Notes under the pieces: model-generated
Told to the model about the DNA's origin: nothing
Databases searched by the model: none
What the model saw: the letters and a program-made list of their open reading frames with translations, nothing else
Made by a program: the position numbers and the translations under genes
Shown here: piece by piece, positions 18,706 through 27,905 of the stretch
Position numbering within the stretch: the stretch's first letter is position 1
How the letters are laid out: every line of letters begins with the position of its first letter
NCBI GenBank assembly: GCA_039105265.1
Contig: JAPFFF010000031.1
Span: forward strand, 930,001 to 994,000
Reading direction: 5' to 3'
Length of the DNA: 64,000 bases
From: Tritrichomonas musculus
Taxonomy: Eukaryota; Parabasalia; Tritrichomonadida; Tritrichomonadidae

Positions 18706-19698
18706 ATGGATTTATCAAGTTTTCTTTTCTTTTCACTATTTGTTTTATCTTTTTCAACTCGTTTAAGAGATATTGCAATTGGTGAATGGGATGTTTTCCC
18801 AGTCGATTCTGATTTTACACAATCTTCTTTTACAATTGAATTTCATCAATCTTCTACTGACCCCTTAGAACAGACTTCTTTAAATTGCACTTTGTGGAAA
18901 GATGAATCTATGCATTCACATTTACCAAGTGCATTTGTTTTTAATATTCAAGGACCACTTCTTGCATCTTTACAAATAAAATTCAATTCTGATTATTCAG
19001 GATCAATCTACAATATCAGAACAGATAATTTTAATCAAAATTCAATTTTAGATCTTCAAACAAGCTTTTCTTTTAATTCAAATACAGATGATGGAAATAA
19101 AAAAATTTCTAAATTCAAAATTGGGAAATATTCTTTTGTTATTGATATATCAGAACTAGTTAAAGACGGTCAAATAACAGTCGATGTTTCATCTTCGCTT
19201 GATGATAAAGATAGTTCTTTAATTGCATCAAAAAACAAATATATTGTTATACGAACAAGAGAATACGAAAATAAAAAGCCAATCAGAATAAAACAAACTT
19301 CTAAATCATACTCTGACGATAATTTGGAAAGGATTTCTAAAGAGCAAATGGAATCAAAATTCGTTTCGAAAATTAAAGACGTTTTAAAATCACTAGAAAT
19401 AGATATTCCGAATGATTACATTCTTCCAATTTTTGGGGTATTAATTATATTTGCTATCTTTTTATTTACCAAGATCATTACAGTGTGCCTTATTTCACCT
19501 AAACAAAACGTAAAACCAAAAACAACAACTGTGAAAAAAGTAAGGAAACACAAGAAAAAGAACTCAAATCTAGATAATCCTAAAGAAGAGAAAGATGAAA
19601 CAAAAAGCCAAAAAGAAAAACAAAAAGAAGAAACAAATGAAAATGGTGTAGAAAATGATAAAAAAGAAGAGATTAAAGAGAAATTAAAACAAGACTGA
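18706..19698 (+). CDS. Type I membrane protein, Lys/Glu-rich cytosolic tail
   Basis: A 330-aa protein with a signal peptide (MDLSSFLFFSLFVLSFS), an extracytoplasmic beta-rich domain of ~210 residues, a single transmembrane segment at ~240-262 (YILPIFGVLIIFAIFLF) and a cytosolic tail of ~70 residues that is almost only Lys, Glu, Asn and Gln (HKKKNSN, KEEKDETKSQKEKQKEE). One candidate N-glycosylation site, NCT, is in the lumenal part. No named domain is recognised. The tail resembles those of ER translocon or ER-resident membrane proteins, so an ER role is possible but unproven. I chose the ATG at 18706; the frame is open upstream but without ATG, and the signal peptide begins here. Confidence 0.75.
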   Translation: MDLSSFLFFSLFVLSFSTRLRDIAIGEWDVFPVDSDFTQSSFTIEFHQSSTDPLEQTSLNCTLWKDESMHSHLPSAFVFNIQGPLLASLQIKFNSDYSGSIYNIRTDNFNQNSILDLQTSFSFNSNTDDGNKKISKFKIGKYSFVIDISELVKDGQITVDVSSSLDDKDSSLIASKNKYIVIRTREYENKKPIRIKQTSKSYSDDNLERISKEQMESKFVSKIKDVLKSLEIDIPNDYILPIFGVLIIFAIFLFTKIITVCLISPKQNVKPKTTTVKKVRKHKKKNSNLDNPKEEKDETKSQKEKQKEETNENGVENDKKEEIKEKLKQD

Positions 19699-20443
19699 TT
19701 TAGAATTTTTCATGTTCATCATTATTGTTCTGCAGATCCCCACACAAATAGATTATTATTATTAATATTTATAATAAAAAATAAATTATAATTTAATGCA
19801 TCCAAATAAAGACCGTTTTTTTGTACCATTTTTCAATCAAAAAAATATTACCGTTTACTTTTTATTCAATTAAAAGATTCTTTTTCCTTTCCGATTGTTA
19901 TCGTTGATTAATCATGACTGGACAAATCAATAAATGCTCATGCTCTTCATTTATTTTTTGAGCCTTGCCAAAAACTTTGATTTTCAAAATCTACACGTTT
20001 ATTATTTAATCATATTCAATTATCAATTTATCTCCATTCAAATTTTATACAAAAAAACGACCACCCTTTATTTTTATGTCGAAATTTTAATTCCACTAGT
20101 TATTTATTGCTAAACTTTAATATTTTTTAATAAACTTTTTACATTCAAAAAAAATCGTTAGAATATAATTTTGAATGAAACAACAAAAACAGCTCGTTTC
20201 TTTAAAAATCAAATATTTAATAGTAGTTATTAAAAAAAATAAACAAACAAAAATTGCGATTAAAATCATTTATAAACGTTCTTTTTCAATTTTATAAAAT
20301 AAACGAACTTCATTATTGAAAAATAAACTTTTTCTATTTAAAAATCAATGATCTTTGATGTATTTAGTATTCAAAAAGTTATTTCCGTTTTCTTTAAGAT
20401 TTTAATATTAATGATCATAAAATCATTTCATTTTTAATTTAAA
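19699..20443. promoter_or_regulatory. Intergenic ~745 bp upstream of the Mei2-like gene
   Basis: No gene is seen. Words of the type ACGACC / AACGTTC occur at 20057 (AACGACC) and 20275-20281 (AAACGTT then C). Near the start codon, TCATTTTT lies about 20 nt before the ATG and fits the trichomonad initiator pattern TCA[CT][TA]. Confidence 0.35.
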
Positions 20444-21340
20444 ATGTTATTCAACATTCCCGATCAAACTAACTGGAACGAATTACTTGAAACACCACCT
20501 GATTGGAACTTTTCAATGATATCAAATGATTATCAATACAACTTTACAGAAGATGATATTTTTTCTACACTTCAGCCATCAACATTTGATTTTCTAGATG
20601 ATGAAGAAGAAGATGAAGAAACAAAATTACAGAAAAAAGCTATTGAAGAACAAAAGAAAAAAGCATCCAAAAGAGGCATTCATATTTTTAAAACACCAGG
20701 ATTTGTTCCAGATTCAATTAAATTTGAGTGTATTTATGGAGAAATTCCAACAAGGTCAATTATGATATCAAACATTCCACCAGATGCAACCAAAGAAGAT
20801 TTACATTACATTTTTGAAAGCTTTGGACCATATGAATCTTGTGATCTAACAAATATCTCAAAAGGAGTTGCATATGTTCAGTTTTATAACATGGAAGATG
20901 CACAGTTAATGAGGGTTTCAACAATATACTTATGCCACCAACAAGTAATGAAAATTTTTCATGTTGATTCTCAAATAAATTGTATTCAAAATAATAATTC
21001 GAAAAAACCCAGAAATAATGGAACAATTGTTCTTTTCCATATTCCAAAAGAAATTGATGAAAAAGAATTACATGAAATATTTTCTAATTTCGGCAAGGTT
21101 CGTCAAATACGAAACACTCCATTTAAATTTTCACAGAAATTTATAGAATTTTATGATACAAGGGCAGCCGAAAAAGCTTTAAAAACATACAATGGTAAAT
21201 TTTTAAACAAGAAATCTAAAACAAGAGTTTCCATTGAATATAGCTTTCCTGGAGGTTTCAAAAAGAATATTCAGAAATATTACAGAACAACTCTCCCTAC
21301 CATTGAAAGAAACAAAAATAACAATAAGATTTCTTATTAA
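20444..21340 (+). CDS. Mei2-like RNA-binding protein, two RRMs
   Basis: A 298-aa protein with an acidic N-terminus (~residues 50-65, DDEEEDEETK), then two RNA-recognition motifs. RRM1 (~103-176) has RSIMISNIPP as RNP2, followed by ATKEDLHYIFESFGPYESCD. RRM2 (~190-265) reads GTIVLFHIPKEIDEKELHEI and later KFIEFYDTRAAEKALKTYNG. The KFIEFYDxRAAExAL phrase and the GTxVxFxI..........LHEIF opening are signature features of Mei2 and plant AML proteins, which control meiosis and development. The third, C-terminal RRM that defines RNA binding in Mei2 is absent; the protein stops 30 residues after RRM2. It could be a shortened relative or an RRM protein that converged. Start ATG is preceded by a TCATTT initiator-like word. 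Confidence 0.8.
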   Translation: MLFNIPDQTNWNELLETPPDWNFSMISNDYQYNFTEDDIFSTLQPSTFDFLDDEEEDEETKLQKKAIEEQKKKASKRGIHIFKTPGFVPDSIKFECIYGEIPTRSIMISNIPPDATKEDLHYIFESFGPYESCDLTNISKGVAYVQFYNMEDAQLMRVSTIYLCHQQVMKIFHVDSQINCIQNNNSKKPRNNGTIVLFHIPKEIDEKELHEIFSNFGKVRQIRNTPFKFSQKFIEFYDTRAAEKALKTYNGKFLNKKSKTRVSIEYSFPGGFKKNIQKYYRTTLPTIERNKNNNKISY

Positions 21341-21673
21341 TTGTGTATTTATTTATGCGTTATAAACTTTTTCTTCTATACATTTTCTATTTCTCTTTAG
21401 ATATATTTAAATATAATTTTCATATATTTTTCCACTAATTCTTTCTTATTATCCCTTTCGGCCGTATGCCGTAATTGAAGATTTTTTATGTAAAGTATTC
21501 AAAAAGTTGCACTTTTGCCGTGTGCCGTAGAAATTTTGTAAAATAAACTATTCAATGAACGACCAAATAGCCGTATTTTACAAAACCGCCGAAGGGCTAC
21601 TTTCTTATTTAAAAAAAGTATTTGGAAATGGGTAGTTGATTCTAAATATTTTTTTGCCATTTCAATGGCATAT
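21341..21673. other. Spacer with direct repeats and a hairpin, upstream of tRNA-Ser
   Basis: This spacer contains two direct repeats, GCCGTATGCCGTA (21461-21473) and GCCGTGTGCCGTA (21517-21529), and a perfect 12-bp inverted repeat TTTTGTAAAATA (21534-21545) / TATTTTACAAAA (21574-21585). A further AACGACC lies at 21558. The local GC is above the surrounding DNA. It could be a small structured RNA or an upstream control region for the tRNA; neither can be decided here. Confidence 0.4.
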
Positions 21674-21755
21674 GGCACGATGGCCGAGTGGTTAAGGCGT
21701 GGGATTTGAGTCCCCATGGGTTTATCCCTCATCAGTTCGAATCTGGTTCGTGTCG
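21674..21755 (+). tRNA. tRNA-Ser (UGA anticodon)
   Basis: An 82-nt type II tRNA folds with all arms. The acceptor GGCACGA pairs with TCGTGTC (one G-U). The A box TGGCCGAGTGG and a B box GTTCGAATC are present. The anticodon stem TGGGA / CCCCA has one A-C mismatch next to the loop; loop TTTGAGT gives anticodon TGA, reading UCA. There is a long variable arm GGGTTTATCCC. The discriminator base is G, as expected for Ser. A run of nine T follows at once, acting as the Pol III terminator. No intron and no encoded CCA. Confidence 0.93.
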
Positions 21756-21764
21756 TTTTTTTTT
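21756..21764 (+). terminator. Pol III terminator of tRNA-Ser
   Basis: A T run immediately after the discriminator base of the tRNA is the standard RNA polymerase III stop signal. Confidence 0.85.
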
Positions 21765-21929
21765 CTCTCTTACATTTAACTACCTCATTAACTCAATTTT
21801 GAATTATATTTTTTTTCTCACCTATTTCTTCTTTTTGAACAAAGGCATCTTCATGAAACATTGAATTAAAAAATTTTTTTTTGAATAATTTCAATTTTTG
21901 AATTTTGCCAAAAATTTTAATTAAATTTT

Positions 21930-24900
21930 ATGGATGAATCATCAATTATTTTAAATAAAGACCAAAGCAATAAATATATTACTAATTGGTGCGTTCAATT
22001 TTCAAAAGAATCTTATACTTCGCCAACATACGATTGCAATGAATTTACTTTTCGTATAACATCTCGTAATCCTTTATTAGTCCAAGGATATTATTTTAAT
22101 TTAGAATGCACTTTTTGCGGTTTTAAATACTATGAATACGATATTCAGTATACTTTATTAATTTTCGATATTCAAAATCCAACAAATAATCTCTACTCAT
22201 CTGGAATCCAAACACTTTACAATAGAGATTCAACTGTTAAATTTGATTTAAAAAGAAATGATGATCCAAAAAAGTTTAAATCGTTATTAGATCATATTCT
22301 CGAATCATTAGATCAAAAAAACGAAAGAAGCGCAGACAATGAACCAATATTTTGTTTTCACATTGAATTTAATATTACTGATAAACCTAAAGAAATATAT
22401 AAATGGTTCATTCCAAAAGACGATATTTCCGAATATCATATAACGCCTGATCCAATTATATACTCCAATTTTTCTGCTAATTGTGTTTTCACTCCAAATG
22501 AACAAGGATATTATACATTTCAACTTTTTTACTTTGATGTTAAAAAAACAATGATACAAGAGTGCGTAATAACCCTTCACAATCATAATTTAAACAAAGA
22601 TGGATCTATTAAAGTTAGTACCATGATTTCTACATCTAATGAATGCGGCGAATCAAAAATGTTACTAACATATATAACATATAAAGAAATATTAGATGAA
22701 GGAAATGGATGGATATTTGATGGCGGATTACATATAACTATTAATTTTCAGGGGAAAAATTATCGAACAAGTCATTATCACTTTATCTCTCAAATAAATA
22801 AAAAAACATCAAAACCCATTGAGGACTCCAAGCAAACCAAACCTTCTCCAAGTATACAAAAAAAAGAAAAAAGACTTATTGAAAGGTGTTCAAACTGTGA
22901 AACAGTATATTATAGTAATATTAAATTACATTCAAGCGAAAACGATCAATTTTGCCAAAAAAATATTTTAATTTCCAAAAAAGAAAATATTTTAATTCCT
23001 TCAGGTGGAAAATACACGATTTGCCTTAATTTAAACAAATCGATGTTCATTACAGATTATCAAGACAAGAAGAGCATCTATACCTCTCCAATTCTAAAGA
23101 CCGAATTGAACAACAATGAGTTTCAAATAATCATTAATTTAACGGACCAAGAATTAACTGTTAAATCCAAAAATTCCTTAAAATTCAAATTTGATGTAAA
23201 GTATTCAAATTCAATCCTATCGTCTCCACAAGGTGAATCGATCCAGCTTCCATTTAATATTGATAGCGCATTCAGCTTGATAGGCTCTGAGAAAAAGATG
23301 CCGGAGTGGCTCTACTCAAAAGAGAATGACAATCCGTTTGTTTACGACGGTTTTAACGTCATTTTGCCACATGACAGTCAATTGCACTACATTAAAATGC
23401 ATGTCGAGATCAGCTATATTGAGAACATGGTCAATGGAATTGACCTTCCCACAATTACTACTGAATCGTCGATCACAATTTTGACCTTTTATCTCCCAAC
23501 GGACTCGGTCATCATGGACGAGAGAGGCTCGACGGAGCTCCCAACCGTCTGCTTTCCCAAAGTGTCGTACAAGTCTCCCACCGATGACTACTGCTACGAG
23601 ATAAAGCCAGAGCTCGTTGCACACACCGACGAGCCCGGCTACAAAGAGCTCTGTTACGTTGAGCTTTTCATCAACAAGCAAGTTGGCAAGTATCCAATTT
23701 TCTGCGCTTCCTACTTTGCACGGAACAACAGAAAGCGGACAGATGACGAGTTTGTCACGCAGTCACGTTATTATTATGTTGAGAGCAATTTTAGACGTGT
23801 TTCATTTCCGTCTCAATTCAAGCCTTGCACGTTCAACGAGCTAGAGTTCATTGAGCCGAACAACGAGAGCTATTTCAAAATGAAATTGGTCATCGTTGCA
23901 GGCGACTACATTGAAAAAGTCATGCCAATTAAAAAAGTGACACCGATAGACATCTCAAAAATTCAGCAAAGGCCAAATTATGAAGATGACCATTTCCAAC
24001 GGAACACAATTAAGCTCATCAAGAGGAAGTCCTTGATTAAGGAAAAGATGTACAAGGCAAAGCTCACTGAAGAAGAGATGAATCAAAAGATCGAGTCAAT
24101 CAACTCACAGAGAAAGAAAAGAAACGGTTTTGCTGGTTTAAAGAATCAAGGCGCCACTTGTTACATGAACTCAATTTTGCAGTCACTTTTTCATCTCCCT
24201 TCTTTCCGAAGGATTGTTTACGAGATGCCAACGACGGGCAACGAAGATGCAAAGACATCGATTCCGTTGAATTTGCAGCGTCTTTTCTACGATCTTCAAT
24301 TCAGTGACAATCCAATCAGCACTGAAGACCTCACAAAAAGTTTCGGTTGGGGACCAGTTGAGACGTTCAACCAGCACGATTCGCAAGAGTTTTTGAGAGT
24401 TCTTTTGGAGAACCTGATTGAAAAGATGAAGAAGGCCAACCTCCCCGATGGGATACCCAATCTTTTTAGGGGCAAACTGAGACGATACATCAGGTGCATC
24501 AACGTTGACTATGAGAGTAGGATTGAAGAAGAATTCTACGATATTTGCATGCCAATTAAGAACATGAAGAATCTTGAAGAGTCATTTGAAAATTACGTAA
24601 AACAGCAAGAATTGACAGGCAAAGACCAATACTCAACCGAATCACACGGGAAACAAGATGCTGTCACCGGCGAAGAGTTCTTGTGTTTTCCACCGATTCT
24701 CTTTCTTCATTTGGCGCGATTCGAATTCAACTTGAAAACTGGCGAACAAGAGAAAATTAATGATCGTTTTGAGTTCCCTTCAACAATTGATCTATCGAAG
24801 TATCTCGCCGTCGATGCTCCTGGCCGTTCCATGAGCAACATTTACGATCTTTACGGAGTCGTTGTTCATTCAGGCACAAGTCGAGGCGGCCATTATTATG

Positions 24901-27620
24901 CCTTTTTGAAGACGAAGCCGGAAACCACGAACAATTTCAACTGGTTTCAATTCAACGATACGTACGTTAAGGAAGATACAATTGAAAATGCAATTAAAGA
25001 CAATTTTGGCGGTTATAATGAGCAACTTCGTCCTGACTTTAATGTCGATTCTGACTCTGATTCAGAGCCAGAAGTTGAAGAAATTAGTAATCATCATCCT
25101 CATCCTTACTATGATCGTAATTTCGACCGTTTTCGTTATCACGCGATGCATCGAAAAGGCGACATTTTTGATGATTATTACAGGGAAATTGAGAGACATG
25201 AAAGACCTCGAAATAAGTATCATGGCCATCATCATTCAAGGTCATCCAGAGGTCAAAACAAACCGTCACCAATAAGTCACAGCGCGTACATTTTAATTTA
25301 CATCCGTCGTGCTGACGCAGACAAAGTTTTCCAGCCAATAAAAGACGAGGATGTTCCACAGCATCTCAAAGAATACATGATGAATAAAGAGCAAGAAAAG
25401 AGGATGATTGAAGTTCAATCAATTCGAAATGAATTCGAATCACAACTGAAATCAATCACTCTTTACATAATGACTGAAAACATTCTCTCTTACTTCAGCA
25501 AAAAGAAAATCACAGGCTGGAATGAACAAGCTAACTTTGAGCGCGATTGCAGAAGCACGTCCAATTCGTCATTGATGAAGAAGATTGAATGCGACATCTT
25601 CATGAAGTGCGATGAACTTTACACAAACATATCCAAGCTGTTCAGCATTGATAGAGCTAAGGTAAGAATCTGGAGATTAAACATTGTTGACAACTTCCCT
25701 TTGAAAATAATCCCTGACTCTGACAAGAGCAACATTGGTGCAATGCGACGTGAGCAAAAGGAAGGGAAAATGTCAATAATGGTTCAAATGAGAACAGAAG
25801 AAAACTCATTACCAAATAATCTCCTGGATATCAATAACAATTTAATGCTCTACATTAAGTTCTTCTCCTCCAAGGCTAAAAAGGATCATATGAGGTACGC
25901 ATTCTCTTATCTTTTGAATCTCGACGAAGAGAACGACAGAGGAAATGATCGTCTAAGCGACAGACTTATTCCTGTTCTTGACAAAATGTTTGCATATCCT
26001 GCTGGAACAAAGTATGAAGCCTTCATTGAGCGAACTTCAGACGCTGTCAAGCTTGATTTGGCAAGAAGCATTACGAGTATCAAGAACGATGCCACTTTTC
26101 GAAACGGAACGGTTTTAATCGTGCAGCTATCTAAAGAATCATCATCACTTCCAATTCCACCTATATTTGCAAGCAGCCAACAAAAAGAAGAAGAATTCGA
26201 AGAAGAAGAAGAGGATGAAAAGATAGAAAATGATGATGGAAAAACTGAAAATAAAGATGAAAAAGTGCCAGTTATAAATTGGAAAAGTTCAAATGATGCT
26301 TTTGAAAATCAACTATCTTCATTTTATTTAAATAATGAAGGTAACAGTTTGGCAATTGAAATAAGAAATATTGAAGATTTTGATTGCCCACTTGCACGTA
26401 TTGTTTCAAAAGAAAAAATGTCATTCATAGATCTTCACAATATTATATATGACAAATTTTTAAAGAAAAACGAAAAAAATCACAAAAAACAAGAAGATGA
26501 AAATGAAAACGTTTCAATTGATTCATTTTATAAAAAAGAAGATATAAATGAAGAAGATATTGGAAAACCAGTATTACCTGGCGATGATGGTCCGATTTTA
26601 TTTTTGAAGGTAAAGGATTTCGCTTCAACTGGAGAAACAGATAAAGACCTTTTTAAGATAGCTTCTATTAATACAACAAAGAATGAATACGTGAACGATG
26701 TATTTAATTCAAAGATTGTTTCGGGTAAAAGGAAACATAAAGTTGGTAAAACTGAAGATAATTTCTTCATTGTTTATTTCTATGCGTTTAAGGCGTATAA
26801 TGTTACTGAGAAAAAAGATATGGTGAAATATAAAACGGGATATTCTGAACTTGCATATGAACTAGATTTTAAATTCAATTTTAAAGCACCATCACGATTA
26901 TGCTTCATTGATATTATTAATTTAACATGGTATATAAAGAAAGCAGTAGATAATTACTCTGGAATAATTTTCAATTCAGGTTCACCTTATGGTCAAAATT
27001 CACCTTTAAATAGAAAAGAATTAGGAAATGGACCGTTTAGAGTTTTTTATACTAGTGCACCTATTGTAATTGAGACTTTTAATAATATTTATTCTTACTC
27101 TATAGAAAGAAATCAGTTCATGGACTTAAGAGTTGAGAAGATTCCAGAAGATCAAGTTGGTGTCCCAGAAAATGAATTAATGGACGTTTCATTTGCTTAT
27201 AATGAAGTAATTTCAATATCAAATAATAAGCCACTCATGGTTACAAAATATTTTGGTTCACCTTTCATTTTTAAGATCATTAAAGACGAATTATTCTCTG
27301 AAACTAAGAAAAGAATTATTAATTCATTCGGATATGGTAATTTAATGGAACAAACGTTATCAGAATTCACATTTCATTTCAAAGTTGACCACGAGTTTGA
27401 AATACCAGATAAATTCCCAAAAATTAACGACAATGATTGTTTATTTTCATTAAGAGATAAAAGACATAATCATATAGCTGTGATGCCAAGGCATCCGCCA
27501 GAATCTCATCCATTAATACTATCTGATAGCAATAAAAATAGTAATAATAAGCGAGATGATAAAAGTGTTCAAAAATATAAACCAAAAGATAAATCAAATT
27601 CAATTAAAATATACAATTAA
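21930..27620 (+). CDS. USP7-type ubiquitin-specific protease (C19), 1896 aa
   Basis: It removes ubiquitin from substrates. The N-terminal ~730 residues are beta-rich and may contain MATH-like modules, though similarity is weak. The catalytic USP domain spans ~735-1190: GLKNQGATCYMNS gives Cys744, HDSQEF follows, and the His box SRGGHYYAF gives His988; FQFNDTYV supplies the third residue, N1009 or D1010 (USP7 has FDDD here). All catalytic residues are present. A long charged loop with Asp/Glu and His-rich strings (~1025-1110) interrupts the end of the domain before SAYILIYIRR. The C-terminal ~700 residues resemble the ubiquitin-like tail region of USP7 in position. Length is about 1.7 times that of USP7. 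Base composition rises sharply in GC between about 23230 and 26130. Confidence 0.88.
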   Translation: MDESSIILNKDQSNKYITNWCVQFSKESYTSPTYDCNEFTFRITSRNPLLVQGYYFNLECTFCGFKYYEYDIQYTLLIFDIQNPTNNLYSSGIQTLYNRDSTVKFDLKRNDDPKKFKSLLDHILESLDQKNERSADNEPIFCFHIEFNITDKPKEIYKWFIPKDDISEYHITPDPIIYSNFSANCVFTPNEQGYYTFQLFYFDVKKTMIQECVITLHNHNLNKDGSIKVSTMISTSNECGESKMLLTYITYKEILDEGNGWIFDGGLHITINFQGKNYRTSHYHFISQINKKTSKPIEDSKQTKPSPSIQKKEKRLIERCSNCETVYYSNIKLHSSENDQFCQKNILISKKENILIPSGGKYTICLNLNKSMFITDYQDKKSIYTSPILKTELNNNEFQIIINLTDQELTVKSKNSLKFKFDVKYSNSILSSPQGESIQLPFNIDSAFSLIGSEKKMPEWLYSKENDNPFVYDGFNVILPHDSQLHYIKMHVEISYIENMVNGIDLPTITTESSITILTFYLPTDSVIMDERGSTELPTVCFPKVSYKSPTDDYCYEIKPELVAHTDEPGYKELCYVELFINKQVGKYPIFCASYFARNNRKRTDDEFVTQSRYYYVESNFRRVSFPSQFKPCTFNELEFIEPNNESYFKMKLVIVAGDYIEKVMPIKKVTPIDISKIQQRPNYEDDHFQRNTIKLIKRKSLIKEKMYKAKLTEEEMNQKIESINSQRKKRNGFAGLKNQGATCYMNSILQSLFHLPSFRRIVYEMPTTGNEDAKTSIPLNLQRLFYDLQFSDNPISTEDLTKSFGWGPVETFNQHDSQEFLRVLLENLIEKMKKANLPDGIPNLFRGKLRRYIRCINVDYESRIEEEFYDICMPIKNMKNLEESFENYVKQQELTGKDQYSTESHGKQDAVTGEEFLCFPPILFLHLARFEFNLKTGEQEKINDRFEFPSTIDLSKYLAVDAPGRSMSNIYDLYGVVVHSGTSRGGHYYAFLKTKPETTNNFNWFQFNDTYVKEDTIENAIKDNFGGYNEQLRPDFNVDSDSDSEPEVEEISNHHPHPYYDRNFDRFRYHAMHRKGDIFDDYYREIERHERPRNKYHGHHHSRSSRGQNKPSPISHSAYILIYIRRADADKVFQPIKDEDVPQHLKEYMMNKEQEKRMIEVQSIRNEFESQLKSITLYIMTENILSYFSKKKITGWNEQANFERDCRSTSNSSLMKKIECDIFMKCDELYTNISKLFSIDRAKVRIWRLNIVDNFPLKIIPDSDKSNIGAMRREQKEGKMSIMVQMRTEENSLPNNLLDINNNLMLYIKFFSSKAKKDHMRYAFSYLLNLDEENDRGNDRLSDRLIPVLDKMFAYPAGTKYEAFIERTSDAVKLDLARSITSIKNDATFRNGTVLIVQLSKESSSLPIPPIFASSQQKEEEFEEEEEDEKIENDDGKTENKDEKVPVINWKSSNDAFENQLSSFYLNNEGNSLAIEIRNIEDFDCPLARIVSKEKMSFIDLHNIIYDKFLKKNEKNHKKQEDENENVSIDSFYKKEDINEEDIGKPVLPGDDGPILFLKVKDFASTGETDKDLFKIASINTTKNEYVNDVFNSKIVSGKRKHKVGKTEDNFFIVYFYAFKAYNVTEKKDMVKYKTGYSELAYELDFKFNFKAPSRLCFIDIINLTWYIKKAVDNYSGIIFNSGSPYGQNSPLNRKELGNGPFRVFYTSAPIVIETFNNIYSYSIERNQFMDLRVEKIPEDQVGVPENELMDVSFAYNEVISISNNKPLMVTKYFGSPFIFKIIKDELFSETKKRIINSFGYGNLMEQTLSEFTFHFKVDHEFEIPDKFPKINDNDCLFSLRDKRHNHIAVMPRHPPESHPLILSDSNKNSNNKRDDKSVQKYKPKDKSNSIKIYN

Positions 27621-27905
27621 TGTTTGATTATTAATTTTGTGTGAATCATTAAAGATTATTTTTTAAAAAACTTTTTATCTATTTTATATATATATTATAT
27701 TTGTGATCAACTCTTTAAATAGTTAACCAATTAATCAATTTTTTTTTTTTTTTTTTTCATAATGATAAAAATATTAAAATTGATGACTTTGTAATAAAAC
27801 AAAATTTAATATAGACCATGCTTTCTTTCAATTAAAATACATTAAATTAATTGAAAGAATAAACCATACTAATGATCATCATACCAAAACTTTTTTCTAA
27901 TTAAT
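27621..27905. other. Convergent 3' spacer with T17 tract
   Basis: Lies between the convergent USP and SGNH genes. It includes a T run at about 27740-27757 and no gene. Confidence 0.4.

Noticed and set aside
23316-23844. Antisense and shifted frames within the GC-rich part of the USP gene
   Set aside because: They overlap a continuous 1896-codon frame with clear catalytic motifs; higher GC simply removes stops.
25084-25359. Antisense frame over the His/Arg-rich loop of the USP
   Set aside because: Shadow of a low-complexity segment, no independent support.
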